Notes: generated by a model not told the origin, from the letters alone. A stretch of DNA of 18,125 bases from Deferribacteres bacterium (GCA_020633655.1 JACKDF010000019.1:1-18125), one strand, 5' to 3'; counted from the stretch's first letter, positions 1 to 6,974 are shown. A program made the numbers and translations.

Positions 1-942
1 TGCGGTGATTGGGCGTTCGGTGTTGTCGCGGGCAGTGATGCAGGGCACGCCGAGCACGGTGGTCTCTTCCTGAATGCCGCCGGAATCGGTGAGTACGAAT
101 TTGGCATTATCGGTGCATTTGAGAAAATCGAGATAGCCCATGGGTTCAATTAAACGCAAGTTGGGGTATTTCGCCACAATATCATCCAAGCCGAAGACGG
201 ACATTTGTTTGCGTGTACGCGGGTGTACAGGAAATACAACCGGCAATTTTTCAGAAATCGTGCACAGTGTTTTGATGAGATTGGTGCAAACGACCGGATC
301 ATCCACATTCGCAGGGCGGTGCAGGGTGACCAGCGCAAAATTGCGCGGCTCGATTTCCAGTTCTTCCAGAATCGGCAGGGTCGAGGCTTTTTCCCGGTGT
401 TTGAGCAGCGAGTCGATCATCACGTTGCCGACGAAGTGAGCTTTGGCGGTGTCGATGCCTTCGTTTTCGAGATTTTTAAAGGCGGATTTTTCCGTGAGAA
501 AAAGGTAATCGGAAATCTGGTCGGTGAGAATGCGGTTGATTTCTTCCGGCATGGTTCGGTCGAAGGAACGCAAGCCGGCTTCCACGTGCACAACTTTGAC
601 GCCCATTTTCACAGCTACAAGACTACAGGCAATGGTTGAATTCACATCGCCAACCACCAGTACGATGTCTGGTTTCTCTTTTTTGACGACTTCTTCAAAT
701 TCGATCATCACTTTGCCCGTCTGCAAACCGTGTCCACCGGAACCGACGCCGAGATAGCAGTCGGGTTTGGGCAGACCAAGGTGGTTAAAAAACAAGTCCG
801 ACATCTTATGGTCATAATGCTGTCCGGTGTGCAGGAGAAACTGCTCGATGCCCTCGTACTTTCGCATTTCGTCGACGATGGGTGCGATTTTCATAAAATT
901 GGGGCGCGCCCCGACAACATTGATAATTTTCAATTTCCTCAT
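1..942 (-). CDS. wecB: UDP-N-acetylglucosamine 2-epimerase (non-hydrolysing), C-terminus off the window
   Basis: Interconverts UDP-GlcNAc and UDP-ManNAc in the cytoplasm, supplying ManNAc or ManNAcA for a surface polysaccharide. The frame is open from an ATG at 942 to position 1 (314 codons); the family is about 370-380 residues, so roughly 55-65 residues lie outside the window. Family motifs appear in order: VGARPNFMKIAP near the N-terminus, HTGQHYD, VVGDVNST, HVEAGLRS followed by MPEEINR, HRPANVD, and DSGGIQEE followed by a TERP motif at the visible end. The carboxylates in the GDVNST, VEAGLR and MPEEINR motifs match conserved active-site acidic residues of the family. The ATG overlaps the TGA of the upstream AMP-ligase gene in an ATGA junction, so the two are probably translationally coupled. 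Identity is very secure; the polymer it serves is unknown. Confidence 0.95.
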   Translation of the reverse strand, partial: MRKLKIINVVGARPNFMKIAPIVDEMRKYEGIEQFLLHTGQHYDHKMSDLFFNHLGLPKPDCYLGVGSGGHGLQTGKVMIEFEEVVKKEKPDIVLVVGDVNSTIACSLVAVKMGVKVVHVEAGLRSFDRTMPEEINRILTDQISDYLFLTEKSAFKNLENEGIDTAKAHFVGNVMIDSLLKHREKASTLPILEELEIEPRNFALVTLHRPANVDDPVVCTNLIKTLCTISEKLPVVFPVHPRTRKQMSVFGLDDIVAKYPNLRLIEPMGYLDFLKCTDNAKFVLTDSGGIQEETTVLGVPCITARDNTERPITA

Positions 943-2471
943 TGGTACCTTTTCCTCAATTCTTCTTTCATCAATTTCCCTGATGCGTTTTTCGGTAATG
1001 TTTTTTCCACCACCACTTTCCTCGGTACTTTAAATTCCGGCATTTTTTCGCGGCAAAAAGCCATGACATCCTTCTCAACAATGCCGTCACCGTTTTTCGC
1101 GACGACGAATGCGTGAATGGCTTCACCTAATATGTCATCGGCGACACCGATCACGGCAGCCTCGAGTATTGCCGGATATTCACATAAAACTTCTTCCACT
1201 TCCTTTGCACTGACGCGGTTGGCGCCAGATTTAATCATATCCCGCTTGCGGCCGACGACGTACAAATAGCCCTCTTCATCGCGGCGGCCGAGGTCACCGG
1301 TGTGGAATCCGTGCGCGTCGAGCACGTTGGCAGTTTCTTCCGGTGCGTTCCAGTAGCCCTGCATGATGTTGTCGCCGCGGGCAACGATTTCTCCGGTTTC
1401 GCCGACATCGGCTTCAGTACCATCATCTCGCAAAATGCGCAGGTCCACATCGGGAATGGCTTTGCCGATGGAACCGACTTTCTGCGGCAGCACTTCGGGA
1501 TCGAGGTAGCTCAGCCGTGCGCTGGCTTCGGTGGCGCCATACATGATAAACACTTTTTGCTGTGCAAATACTTCCATGACTTCGCGGATGAGCTGCGGCG
1601 CCATGGCACCACCAGCCTGGGTGATGTAACGCAAGTGGGGAAATTCCATCTCACGGATGGATGTTTTGTGCAGTAAAATGGCGTAAGTCGAAGGCACGCC
1701 GCTGAAACCGGTGGCCTGTGTTTCTTTCATCGTTTTGAGGGCAACATTAGGGAACAGAAAACGGTTTTCCAGCACAACCGAACCACCGACACTGAAGTGG
1801 GTGTTGAGCAGTGACGCACCGTAAACGTACGGAAACGGTAAAATCACCAGGACGCGATCATCTTTGGTCAATTTCAAATATTTAACGATACTGCGGGTAT
1901 TGGTCACGATATTTTTGTGCGTCAGCACGGCACCGCGCGGATCGCCTGTGCTGCCGGATGTGTAAATTATCGACGCAATGTCCTGCTCGTCTACCTCACG
2001 TTCAGGTTTTGTATCGGGCATTTCAACGAGTTCATTTTCCGTGCACACATTGCGATTTAAACCTTCGTCAATTTTTCCTTTTCCGATTGCAACAACACTG
2101 TGTAGATCGGGAATTTGGCCATTGAGTTCTGCGAAAATTTTCGTCGCTGGTTTTTGCGTAATGACGGCTTTTACCTGGCAGTCATTGAAAATATAATGCA
2201 GTGTGCGCTCGGTGGCGGTTTTATAAACCGCAACGGTAGTGGCGCCGGCTTTAAGAATGCCATAATAGGCGGCAATGTAGTCAATGGAATTATCCAGATA
2301 CAGCGCCACGCGGTCGCCTTTTTTGACACCCATTTGAATGAGCGCATTGGCGTATTGGTTGGCTTTTTTATCCAAAGCGCCGTAGTTAATCTCGCCATCG
2401 ACTTGAATACAAGCGATGTGCTCGGGCAATGTCTGTGCGTGGTGTTCGAGAAAGTAGTGGATGAGGTGCAT
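939..2471 (-). CDS. AMP-forming acyl/aryl acid ligase (ANL superfamily), probable acyl-ACP loading enzyme
   Basis: A complete 510-residue class I adenylate-forming enzyme. It shows the P-loop-like YTSGSTGDPRGAVLTHKN (about 170-187), the YGATEAS motif (311-317), TGDLGRRDEEGYLYVVGRKR (391-410), the hinge and carboxyl-substrate region after it, and the C-terminal catalytic lysine in NASGKL (about K499). The enzyme adenylates a carboxylic acid and passes it to a thiol. An acyl carrier protein gene lies about 2.7 kb upstream on the same strand, which makes that ACP a likely acceptor (inference). Related ligases are recurrent in exosortase-A-type EPS loci. The acid cannot be read from the sequence. 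The start ATG at 2471 follows an array of 8-bp repeats and a large hairpin, so the gene may have its own leader or be cut off from the upstream operon by the inserted membrane gene. Its stop overlaps the wecB start. Confidence 0.88.
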   Translation of the reverse strand: MHLIHYFLEHHAQTLPEHIACIQVDGEINYGALDKKANQYANALIQMGVKKGDRVALYLDNSIDYIAAYYGILKAGATTVAVYKTATERTLHYIFNDCQVKAVITQKPATKIFAELNGQIPDLHSVVAIGKGKIDEGLNRNVCTENELVEMPDTKPEREVDEQDIASIIYTSGSTGDPRGAVLTHKNIVTNTRSIVKYLKLTKDDRVLVILPFPYVYGASLLNTHFSVGGSVVLENRFLFPNVALKTMKETQATGFSGVPSTYAILLHKTSIREMEFPHLRYITQAGGAMAPQLIREVMEVFAQQKVFIMYGATEASARLSYLDPEVLPQKVGSIGKAIPDVDLRILRDDGTEADVGETGEIVARGDNIMQGYWNAPEETANVLDAHGFHTGDLGRRDEEGYLYVVGRKRDMIKSGANRVSAKEVEEVLCEYPAILEAAVIGVADDILGEAIHAFVVAKNGDGIVEKDVMAFCREKMPEFKVPRKVVVEKTLPKNASGKLMKEELRKRYQ

Positions 2472-2480
2472 GGTTTTACC

Positions 2481-2520
2481 GTTTGAATGTTAGAAGGTTT
2501 GAAAGTTTAAATGTTATGGT
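2481..2520 (+). repeat. Degenerate 8-bp-period tandem repeat upstream of the AMP-ligase gene
   Basis: Five consecutive octamers (GTTTGAAT, GTTAGAAG, GTTTGAAA, GTTTAAAT, GTTATGGT) sit about 10 bp upstream of the ligase ATG, where a leader would be. The same unit recurs in the other orientation at 5592-5630. The consensus is close to the self-complementary GTTTAAAC. Function unknown. Confidence 0.6.
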
Positions 2521-2573
2521 GACTAGGTTGAGCTTGAGCAAAAGTGAATTCTTAGTTTCAAATGTATAATAAA

Positions 2574-2652
2574 AAACGCAAAGGCGCAGAGACGCAAAGA
2601 TTCGCAGAGATTTTTGATTTATTTCTCTGCGAATCTCAGCGTCTTTGCGTTT
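2574..2652. repeat. Large imperfect hairpin repeat (CGCAAAG/CTTTGCG family), copy 1
   Basis: The left arm (2574-2610) and right arm (2624-2652) pair as AAACGCAAAG-N-CGC-N-GAGA ... TTCGCAGAGA with two mismatches. The left arm carries an extra 8-nt CGCAAAGA, and the loop is AT-rich. It could act as a transcription terminator or RNA-stabilising structure between the membrane gene and the AMP-ligase gene. Copies of the same family occur at 3907-3974 and, decayed, at 6737-6804, which marks it as a dispersed element rather than a one-off hairpin. Confidence 0.8.
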
Positions 2653-2717
2653 GTGTTTAACTTAATAAGTCTGAACGGATGCATCACGTCTTGGCATTAT
2701 TAGCTGAGCACTGCAAA

Positions 2718-3794
2718 TCAATTCTTAAACCAAGTTTTAATAACTATATAAATAATGAAATGCACTACTAAAAATACACTTAAAAACGTTATTAAAGGAT
2801 AATTCAACAAATTTTCAAGACCTAATAATGGAGTCATAAAATATATCAGCCAAGAAATTGGTATACTGAAAATTGATGCTTTTAATCCGGCAAATTCTTT
2901 GTAAGAGCCCTTCCCATTAATTTGACGTTCTGTCAAGTAACCTTCATCCAATTTCTTTTCAAGAGCACCAATCAGAACATGAGCATTATTCAGTATATTT
3001 ATTGGGATTCTTCCTTTTTTTGTGAAAATAGAAAGGCCAGATATATCCGTAATATCAGAATATTCAATTATTTTCTTTGGTAAAACAAAGCGTTCAATAA
3101 TTATATTATTTCGCAAATATATTTTTTTAAATAGGATGAAAGGAGTATAAAGTACCATTACTGTCATCCCAGAAATTGCAATAAGAACTTCAATCTCACT
3201 ATGAACAAAATCCTTGGATGTAGTTAAAAGAAATATCCAACCAAATATTACAGCCATAGTACAGCCAATAATTGCCACAATATATTTATTATTATATTGG
3301 GCTTTAAATATTACTTCACCAGAAAATACTGATCTATTTGTCTCAGTGTTTTCTGGTGAAATTTCTGAAGATATTTGTCTATATTGGTCAACTTTTTCAG
3401 AAAAATCATACCAGCTTTCATCATCAAATCCAATTTCAGGCAAAATAATTTTTCTGTCACTTAGGGGTTTAAAATACCATTTAAATCCTGATTGCCATAC
3501 AAGATCAATTTCATTCCACAAGTAAGTTTTATTTTTACCGTTCTTATAGTAAAATTTAATCTGATCCTGCGTCAAAACAACTTTATAAATTCTTATAAAA
3601 CTGTACTTAATAACTGGAAAAATGAAACACAAAAATGCAACAAATACTAATAAAGCAAGATGATCAAAATATGATGTCCCTGGATCAAGAAACTGCAATA
3701 AAAATGGAAAAATTATTAAAAAGCCAATACTTAATTTCAGATTTTGTTGTGCTGCTGATCTGAAAGATGATTTGTATGAAATCCCATTTTTCAT
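2718..3794 (-). CDS. Hypothetical membrane protein with duplicated TM-TM-soluble (PH-like) layout
   Basis: A 358-residue protein with no family I can name securely. Hydrophobic stretches at about 20-37, 45-68, 171-191, 202-222, 305-325 and 333-354 suggest six membrane segments. After each of the first two pairs comes a basic/aromatic soluble stretch (about 70-140 and 225-285) with alternating beta-like segments, resembling small bacterial PH domains. The layout reads as two copies of TM-TM-PH-like plus a final TM pair (inference). The gene is much more AT-rich than its neighbours, with many AAA, ATT and TTT codons. It sits between the LarA-like and AMP-ligase genes, and near-identical hairpin repeats bracket it. 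This suggests a later acquisition unrelated to glycan synthesis. ATG start at 3794 with no obvious Shine-Dalgarno sequence. Confidence 0.8.
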   Translation of the reverse strand: MKNGISYKSSFRSAAQQNLKLSIGFLIIFPFLLQFLDPGTSYFDHLALLVFVAFLCFIFPVIKYSFIRIYKVVLTQDQIKFYYKNGKNKTYLWNEIDLVWQSGFKWYFKPLSDRKIILPEIGFDDESWYDFSEKVDQYRQISSEISPENTETNRSVFSGEVIFKAQYNNKYIVAIIGCTMAVIFGWIFLLTTSKDFVHSEIEVLIAISGMTVMVLYTPFILFKKIYLRNNIIIERFVLPKKIIEYSDITDISGLSIFTKKGRIPINILNNAHVLIGALEKKLDEGYLTERQINGKGSYKEFAGLKASIFSIPISWLIYFMTPLLGLENLLNYPLITFLSVFLVVHFIIYIVIKTWFKN

Positions 3795-3906
3795 TTTTAT
3801 TACTGCTTTAGAAATTCAAGATTTTTATTCCAAGCTTATATTTTAAACTGAGATACTTGGAACTAGTTGAACTCAGATTCAAAGTATAAAAATACTAGAC
3901 ATAAAA

Positions 3907-3974
3907 GCGCAAAGAACCGCAGAGTTTATTAAATCTTTTCTCTGCGAATCTCAGCGCCTTTGCGTCTCGGCGTT
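3907..3974. repeat. Hairpin repeat (CGCAAAG/CTTTGCG family), copy 2, after the LarA-like gene
   Basis: The left arm GCGCAAAGAACCGCAGAG (3907-3924) pairs with part of the longer right arm (3940-3974). The 28 nt at 3938-3965 match 2623-2650 with one mismatch in the same orientation, so the two copies form direct repeats on either side of the AT-rich membrane gene. It begins about 8 bp beyond the LarA-like stop codon and may terminate transcription there. Confidence 0.75.
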
Positions 3975-3982
3975 AAATCTTT

Positions 3983-5218
3983 TCAAATATGAATCTGAAT
4001 ACTAGCATGCGGGAAAATACCGACTTCACAACCGTCCGGATGCAATTCATTTATTTTGTTTACAACCGTCTCCCAGTCTTTGGCGAAGTGGTAGCCTTCC
4101 CAATATACCCGATAGAATTCTTCTTCGCTGACGCCGGGTACGAAAAAAATCACGTTACGATCTTTGAGAAATCGCTTGGGCATCGGTTTGCGGTAGAGCA
4201 CACCGGTTTCCGGCTCAAAAAGGCCGTGCTCGCCGAGGCCTTCGGAGCAGGCGGAAGCAACCACGATTGTGCCGTTTTCCCGCACGACATTGTCACTGAC
4301 GGTGTGCATGTACATAAAGGCGTTTTCGACCTGCAGCAATTCGGTGTCTTTGGGATAGGCGTTAAAAATGGCGACATCGAGATTTTCCACGGCTTCGGTG
4401 GCATAAACTTCTTTGGCAAATTCTGCGGCTTTTGTGTGCGCTTCGATTAAATCACCAGCAAACAGTCCGGCTACTTCGCGTTTGGAATTGACGACCACAT
4501 TGAGGCAGAAATCGACACCGGCCTGTCGTGCCACACGTTCAAATTCCGCGCGAAAGCGGTTATTCTCCATTGTGCCCGGTTTGCTGCGCAGCCCCATCAT
4601 GACAGCTTTGTGTGTCCACGAAATGGAATCGAGATTGGACAAACCCGGCAACACCATCTTTGCGCCGCCGCTGAAGCCAGCAAAATGGTGCGGCACCACA
4701 CTACCAATCATAATGCGAAAATCCGCATCGAGAAAATCTTTATTGAGCAGTACATCGGTTTTGCCGACCTGCACACCCACAGGCACCAGGTTATCGCGGC
4801 AATCGTGGTTGATAATCCGCACGCTGTCCACAATATCTCTGCCAAGTTTTTTGTATAGCTGCTCTTTACTGAGGGCAGTGTGTGTCCCCAAACTGATGAT
4901 GACTGTGATTGCGTCCGGTGGGACTCCAGCCTCATCCAGTTCCGCCAAAACGAATTCGAGCAGGTGCGCTGTTGGTGTTGGGCGGCTCAAATCATCCACG
5001 GCGATGGCAATTTTCTCTTTATTGAGAACCAGCTCTGCCAATGGTGCCGTGCCGATCGGTTCTTCAAGCGCAGCGGCTATATCGTCATCTTCAAGCTCGA
5101 CAGCGTCGGCCATGGGATAGGTTTTGACCTGCCAATTGGCTTCAGCGTGCAAATGCACTTGTTTATCGCCGTTCCATGCTGCCCAGGGAAGAACGATTTT
5201 TTTATCCTGCAATTGCAA
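3983..5218 (-). CDS. LarA-like nickel-pincer 2-hydroxyacid racemase/epimerase
   Basis: A 411-residue homologue of lactate racemase LarA (DUF2088 family). Visible motifs are DDLSRPTP (75-82), GTHTAL (from 111), INHD (about 136-139) and VPHHFAGFSGGAKMVLPG (175-192), with WTH ending at 203. In Lactiplantibacillus LarA the nickel-pincer cofactor is tethered to K184, with H174, H200 and H108 nearby. Here H177, K187 and H203 keep the same 10- and 16-residue spacing and H113 fits H108, so the enzyme looks intact. LarA homologues act on varied 2-hydroxyacids, so lactate is not assured. The likely start is TTG at 5218, directly after and in frame with the ACP stop codon; TTG at 5212 is an alternative. 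The cofactor genes larB, larC and larE are not in the window. Placement next to an ACP suggests a glycan acyl substituent as the destination (inference). Confidence 0.85.
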   Translation of the reverse strand: MQLQDKKIVLPWAAWNGDKQVHLHAEANWQVKTYPMADAVELEDDDIAAALEEPIGTAPLAELVLNKEKIAIAVDDLSRPTPTAHLLEFVLAELDEAGVPPDAITVIISLGTHTALSKEQLYKKLGRDIVDSVRIINHDCRDNLVPVGVQVGKTDVLLNKDFLDADFRIMIGSVVPHHFAGFSGGAKMVLPGLSNLDSISWTHKAVMMGLRSKPGTMENNRFRAEFERVARQAGVDFCLNVVVNSKREVAGLFAGDLIEAHTKAAEFAKEVYATEAVENLDVAIFNAYPKDTELLQVENAFMYMHTVSDNVVRENGTIVVASACSEGLGEHGLFEPETGVLYRKPMPKRFLKDRNVIFFVPGVSEEEFYRVYWEGYHFAKDWETVVNKINELHPDGCEVGIFPHASIQIHI

Positions 5219-5455
5219 CTACGCTGCTTTCTTTTCCGCGACGAAGGATTCAATCGCATCGATGGAATCGAAATTTTCCGGCATCAATTCGTCGTCATCG
5301 ATGGACACACCGAACTCTTTTTCGAGAAAGGTGATCAAATCCATCATTTTTAAAGAATCGATAATGCCAGCCATCAACAGGCTGTCGTCATCACCGACGC
5401 CAGCGTTGTCGAGTTCCTTGCCAAAAAATTTGCGTATAGTTTCTTTGTTAGTCAT
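5219..5455 (-). CDS. Acyl carrier protein (phosphopantetheine-binding)
   Basis: A 78-residue, strongly acidic four-helix carrier protein. The attachment motif G-I-I-D-S-L puts the 4'-phosphopantetheine serine at S34, and the following helices (FLEKEFGVSIDDDELMPENF) match the ACP fold. It is not an obvious housekeeping AcpP, which usually has DSLDTVELVMALEEEF; here the sequence is DSLKMMDLITFLEKEF. A specialised carrier working with the AMP-ligase at 939-2471 is therefore likely. A clear Shine-Dalgarno sequence (GGAG, about 6-7 nt before the ATG) supports the start at 5455. The TAG stop is followed immediately, in the same frame, by the LarA-like TTG start, so translation of the pair is almost certainly coupled. 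Confidence 0.92.
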   Translation of the reverse strand: MTNKETIRKFFGKELDNAGVGDDDSLLMAGIIDSLKMMDLITFLEKEFGVSIDDDELMPENFDSIDAIESFVAEKKAA

Positions 5456-5541
5456 TCAAAGCTCCAAAATCTTGTTACCAGGCGCTGCCTGAAATTTATC
5501 TACAGATGGAACATATTTATTTTTATATATGCTGGTTAAAG

Positions 5542-5586
5542 GCAGGCAGAGCCTGCAGTACCGGATTCCCAGCGAGACGCTGGGAA
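5542..5586. repeat. Twin perfect hairpins between the GNAT and ACP genes
   Basis: Two perfect stem-loops, each with loop AGA, lie 9 bp apart: GCAGGC-AGA-GCCTGC (5542-5556) and TTCCCAGCG-AGA-CGCTGGGAA (5566-5586). The second is followed by an ACCAGG tail. The paired layout looks like a dispersed REP-type element. It lies in the 173-bp gap upstream of the ACP gene. Confidence 0.75.
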
Positions 5587-5591
5587 CCAGG

Positions 5592-5630
5592 AAACGTTTA
5601 AACGTTTACACCTTCATACGTTCAAACGTT
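5592..5630 (-). repeat. 8-bp-period tandem repeat with a 16-bp perfect palindrome
   Basis: On the minus strand the stretch reads as octamers GTTTGAAC, GTATGAAG, GTGTAAAC, GTTTAAAC, GTTT. The last 16 bp (5592-5607, AAACGTTTAAACGTTT) are a perfect palindrome. The array overlaps the stop codon of the GNAT gene ending at 5629. It is the same repeat family as 2481-2520. Confidence 0.65.
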
Positions 5631-6693
5631 AAATATCCCTGTCTCCAACCGTCATGTACCATGCATTGGGATCGAGCACATGTTTGTGCAGGCCGTTGCT
5701 TTCGTTGGCGTAGGCCATCACTTTTGAGGTTGCATCATCGCGCTCGCGGAAGCCGAATTTTGCCAGATCGGCGACCAGCGGATTCGACTCATGTAATTTT
5801 ATCGATAAGGTCGAAATGCCTTTTTTACGGTAAATTTTAAAAACTTGTGCCATCAACGATTCCAATACACCATCTTCCGGCGCCACGACGATATCAGCAA
5901 TTTGTGCCATGCTGAACAGCGAACCGACGAGGGCATAACCGCGTAGTTTGCCATCGCGATAGACCTTCAGAGTATCGACCTGGTAAAGCGGGCACTCGAT
6001 GAAGCGCCAGGTTAAATAATCGGCATCGCGGTAGCCGCTGACCGGGTAGTGCTGACGCATTTCGTCGTAAAAGGCATTGAATTCGTCACCGAATGGTTGT
6101 TTTTCGACAAATTCGAATTTCAAGGATTTATCACGAATTTTTGGTTGTGGCAAAGCCACATGCACGATGGGCTGAGCGAAAAATCCGAAAAAGCGGCCGA
6201 GAATGGGCAATTTCACATAATTCATGATTTTACGATCGAGTCGCAGCAACGCCGCGTAGCGTTTCATCAATCCGATCTGGTGATGCCCGACGCGTTCATG
6301 CACCGCCGCCATGCGGTCGTTGGGGTGCGCATAAAGAAAGGGAATCTCGCCACTATCAACGCCTTCTTTTGCAGCACGGCGCAGTTTTACCGCAACACCC
6401 AGTGCGCGATATTTTTTATCGATGGAAAAATCCGCACAATTCCAGGCATAGGAATCTTTGCCGTTCACCGACATTTTGCGCGGAAAGCCGGCCGTAAAAC
6501 CGACCACTTCACCGGTTTTATCATCTTCCACAACCCAGGCAATGGCTTTGCCGTGGGGATTTTTTAAATAAGCCCACTCGAAACGTTCATGGAAAACATC
6601 GTCGTCCTCATAACGCTCGCGGTTGCGCAGCAGCGTGTCCATGAGCACTGGCATTTCGGTTTCGAGATTGGCTTTACGGACAATTATGGCCAT
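5629..6693 (-). CDS. GNAT-fold acyltransferase, probably two GNAT-like halves
   Basis: A 354-residue protein. The N-terminal half has the FEWAYLKNPHGKA motif (about 38-50), typical of a GNAT subgroup found in glycan clusters, then a beta-sheet core (VVGFTAGFPRKMSV) and an acyl-CoA-pyrophosphate-loop-like stretch KKYRALGVAVKL (about 93-104). The C-terminal half (from about 225) repeats the layout with YLTWRFIECP, a DGKLRGYALV strand and a late GF motif, ending in WYMTVGDRDI. It is probably cytoplasmic and transfers an acyl or aminoacyl group to a sugar or lipid-linked precursor. The donor could be acyl-CoA or the acyl-ACP encoded just downstream (inference). Start ATG at 6693 with a GGAAAG upstream. 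It is separated from the glycosyltransferase gene by 281 bp of repeats, so a new transcript may begin here. Confidence 0.75.
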   Translation of the reverse strand: MAIIVRKANLETEMPVLMDTLLRNRERYEDDDVFHERFEWAYLKNPHGKAIAWVVEDDKTGEVVGFTAGFPRKMSVNGKDSYAWNCADFSIDKKYRALGVAVKLRRAAKEGVDSGEIPFLYAHPNDRMAAVHERVGHHQIGLMKRYAALLRLDRKIMNYVKLPILGRFFGFFAQPIVHVALPQPKIRDKSLKFEFVEKQPFGDEFNAFYDEMRQHYPVSGYRDADYLTWRFIECPLYQVDTLKVYRDGKLRGYALVGSLFSMAQIADIVVAPEDGVLESLMAQVFKIYRKKGISTLSIKLHESNPLVADLAKFGFRERDDATSKVMAYANESNGLHKHVLDPNAWYMTVGDRDI

Positions 6694-6736
6694 TGAATGT
6701 ATTCTTTCCTAAAAAATATATTTTCTGTTCTTTGTT

Positions 6737-6804
6737 AAACGCAAAGGCGCAACAGCGCAGAGGATAAATAAAGAAAAAAAATAACAACTCTCTGGACCGT
6801 TGCG
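6737..6804. repeat. Decayed copy of the CGCAAAG/CTTTGCG hairpin family
   Basis: AAACGCAAAGGCGCA (6737-6751) is identical to the first 15 nt of the hairpin at 2574. The right arm is only weakly recognisable (CTCTGGACCGTTGCGT, 6789-6804), so the structure has probably decayed. Confidence 0.5.
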
Positions 6805-6845
6805 TCCGGATTAATAAGCGAATTTTATAAAACTTGTGTTGAATA

Positions 6846-6935
6846 ATTCAGCCTTCGACTAACTCGGGACGATGTATCAGATTACAAATGGTGATTCAGG
6901 TTCCGTGTGAGGGCTGAGCAAGTCGAATGCCGAAT
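6846..6935. repeat. Inverted repeat of a TTCGACT..CTC element
   Basis: The left arm (6846-6868) and the reverse complement of the right arm (6913-6935) share ATTC-N-GC-N-TTCGACT-NN-CTC, separated by about 44 bp. The unit resembles a dispersed repeat placed twice in opposite orientations. Related fragments (TTCAACAAGCTC on the minus strand) appear near 18023-18034. It lies directly downstream of the glycosyltransferase gene. Confidence 0.55.
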
Positions 6936-6974
6936 CACTCAGTTACGTTCGAATAGGAAATGACAACAGCGTCT

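Noticed and set aside
205..639. 144-codon plus-strand ORF opposite wecB
   Set aside because: It is antisense to a frame with clear WecB motifs; no family features of its own.
4413..5120. 235-codon plus-strand ORF opposite the LarA-like gene
   Set aside because: Serine-rich low-complexity translation typical of an antisense shadow; the opposite strand has all LarA motifs.
939..5455. Ligase plus ACP read as a D-alanylation (DltA/DltC) system
   Set aside because: No DltB-type MBOAT or DltD protein is present, and the ACP and ligase lie with a LarA-like enzyme and glycan genes instead.
5592..5630. Octamer array considered as a CRISPR or iteron-type array
   Set aside because: Units are only 8 bp and contiguous with no spacers; no cas or replication genes nearby.
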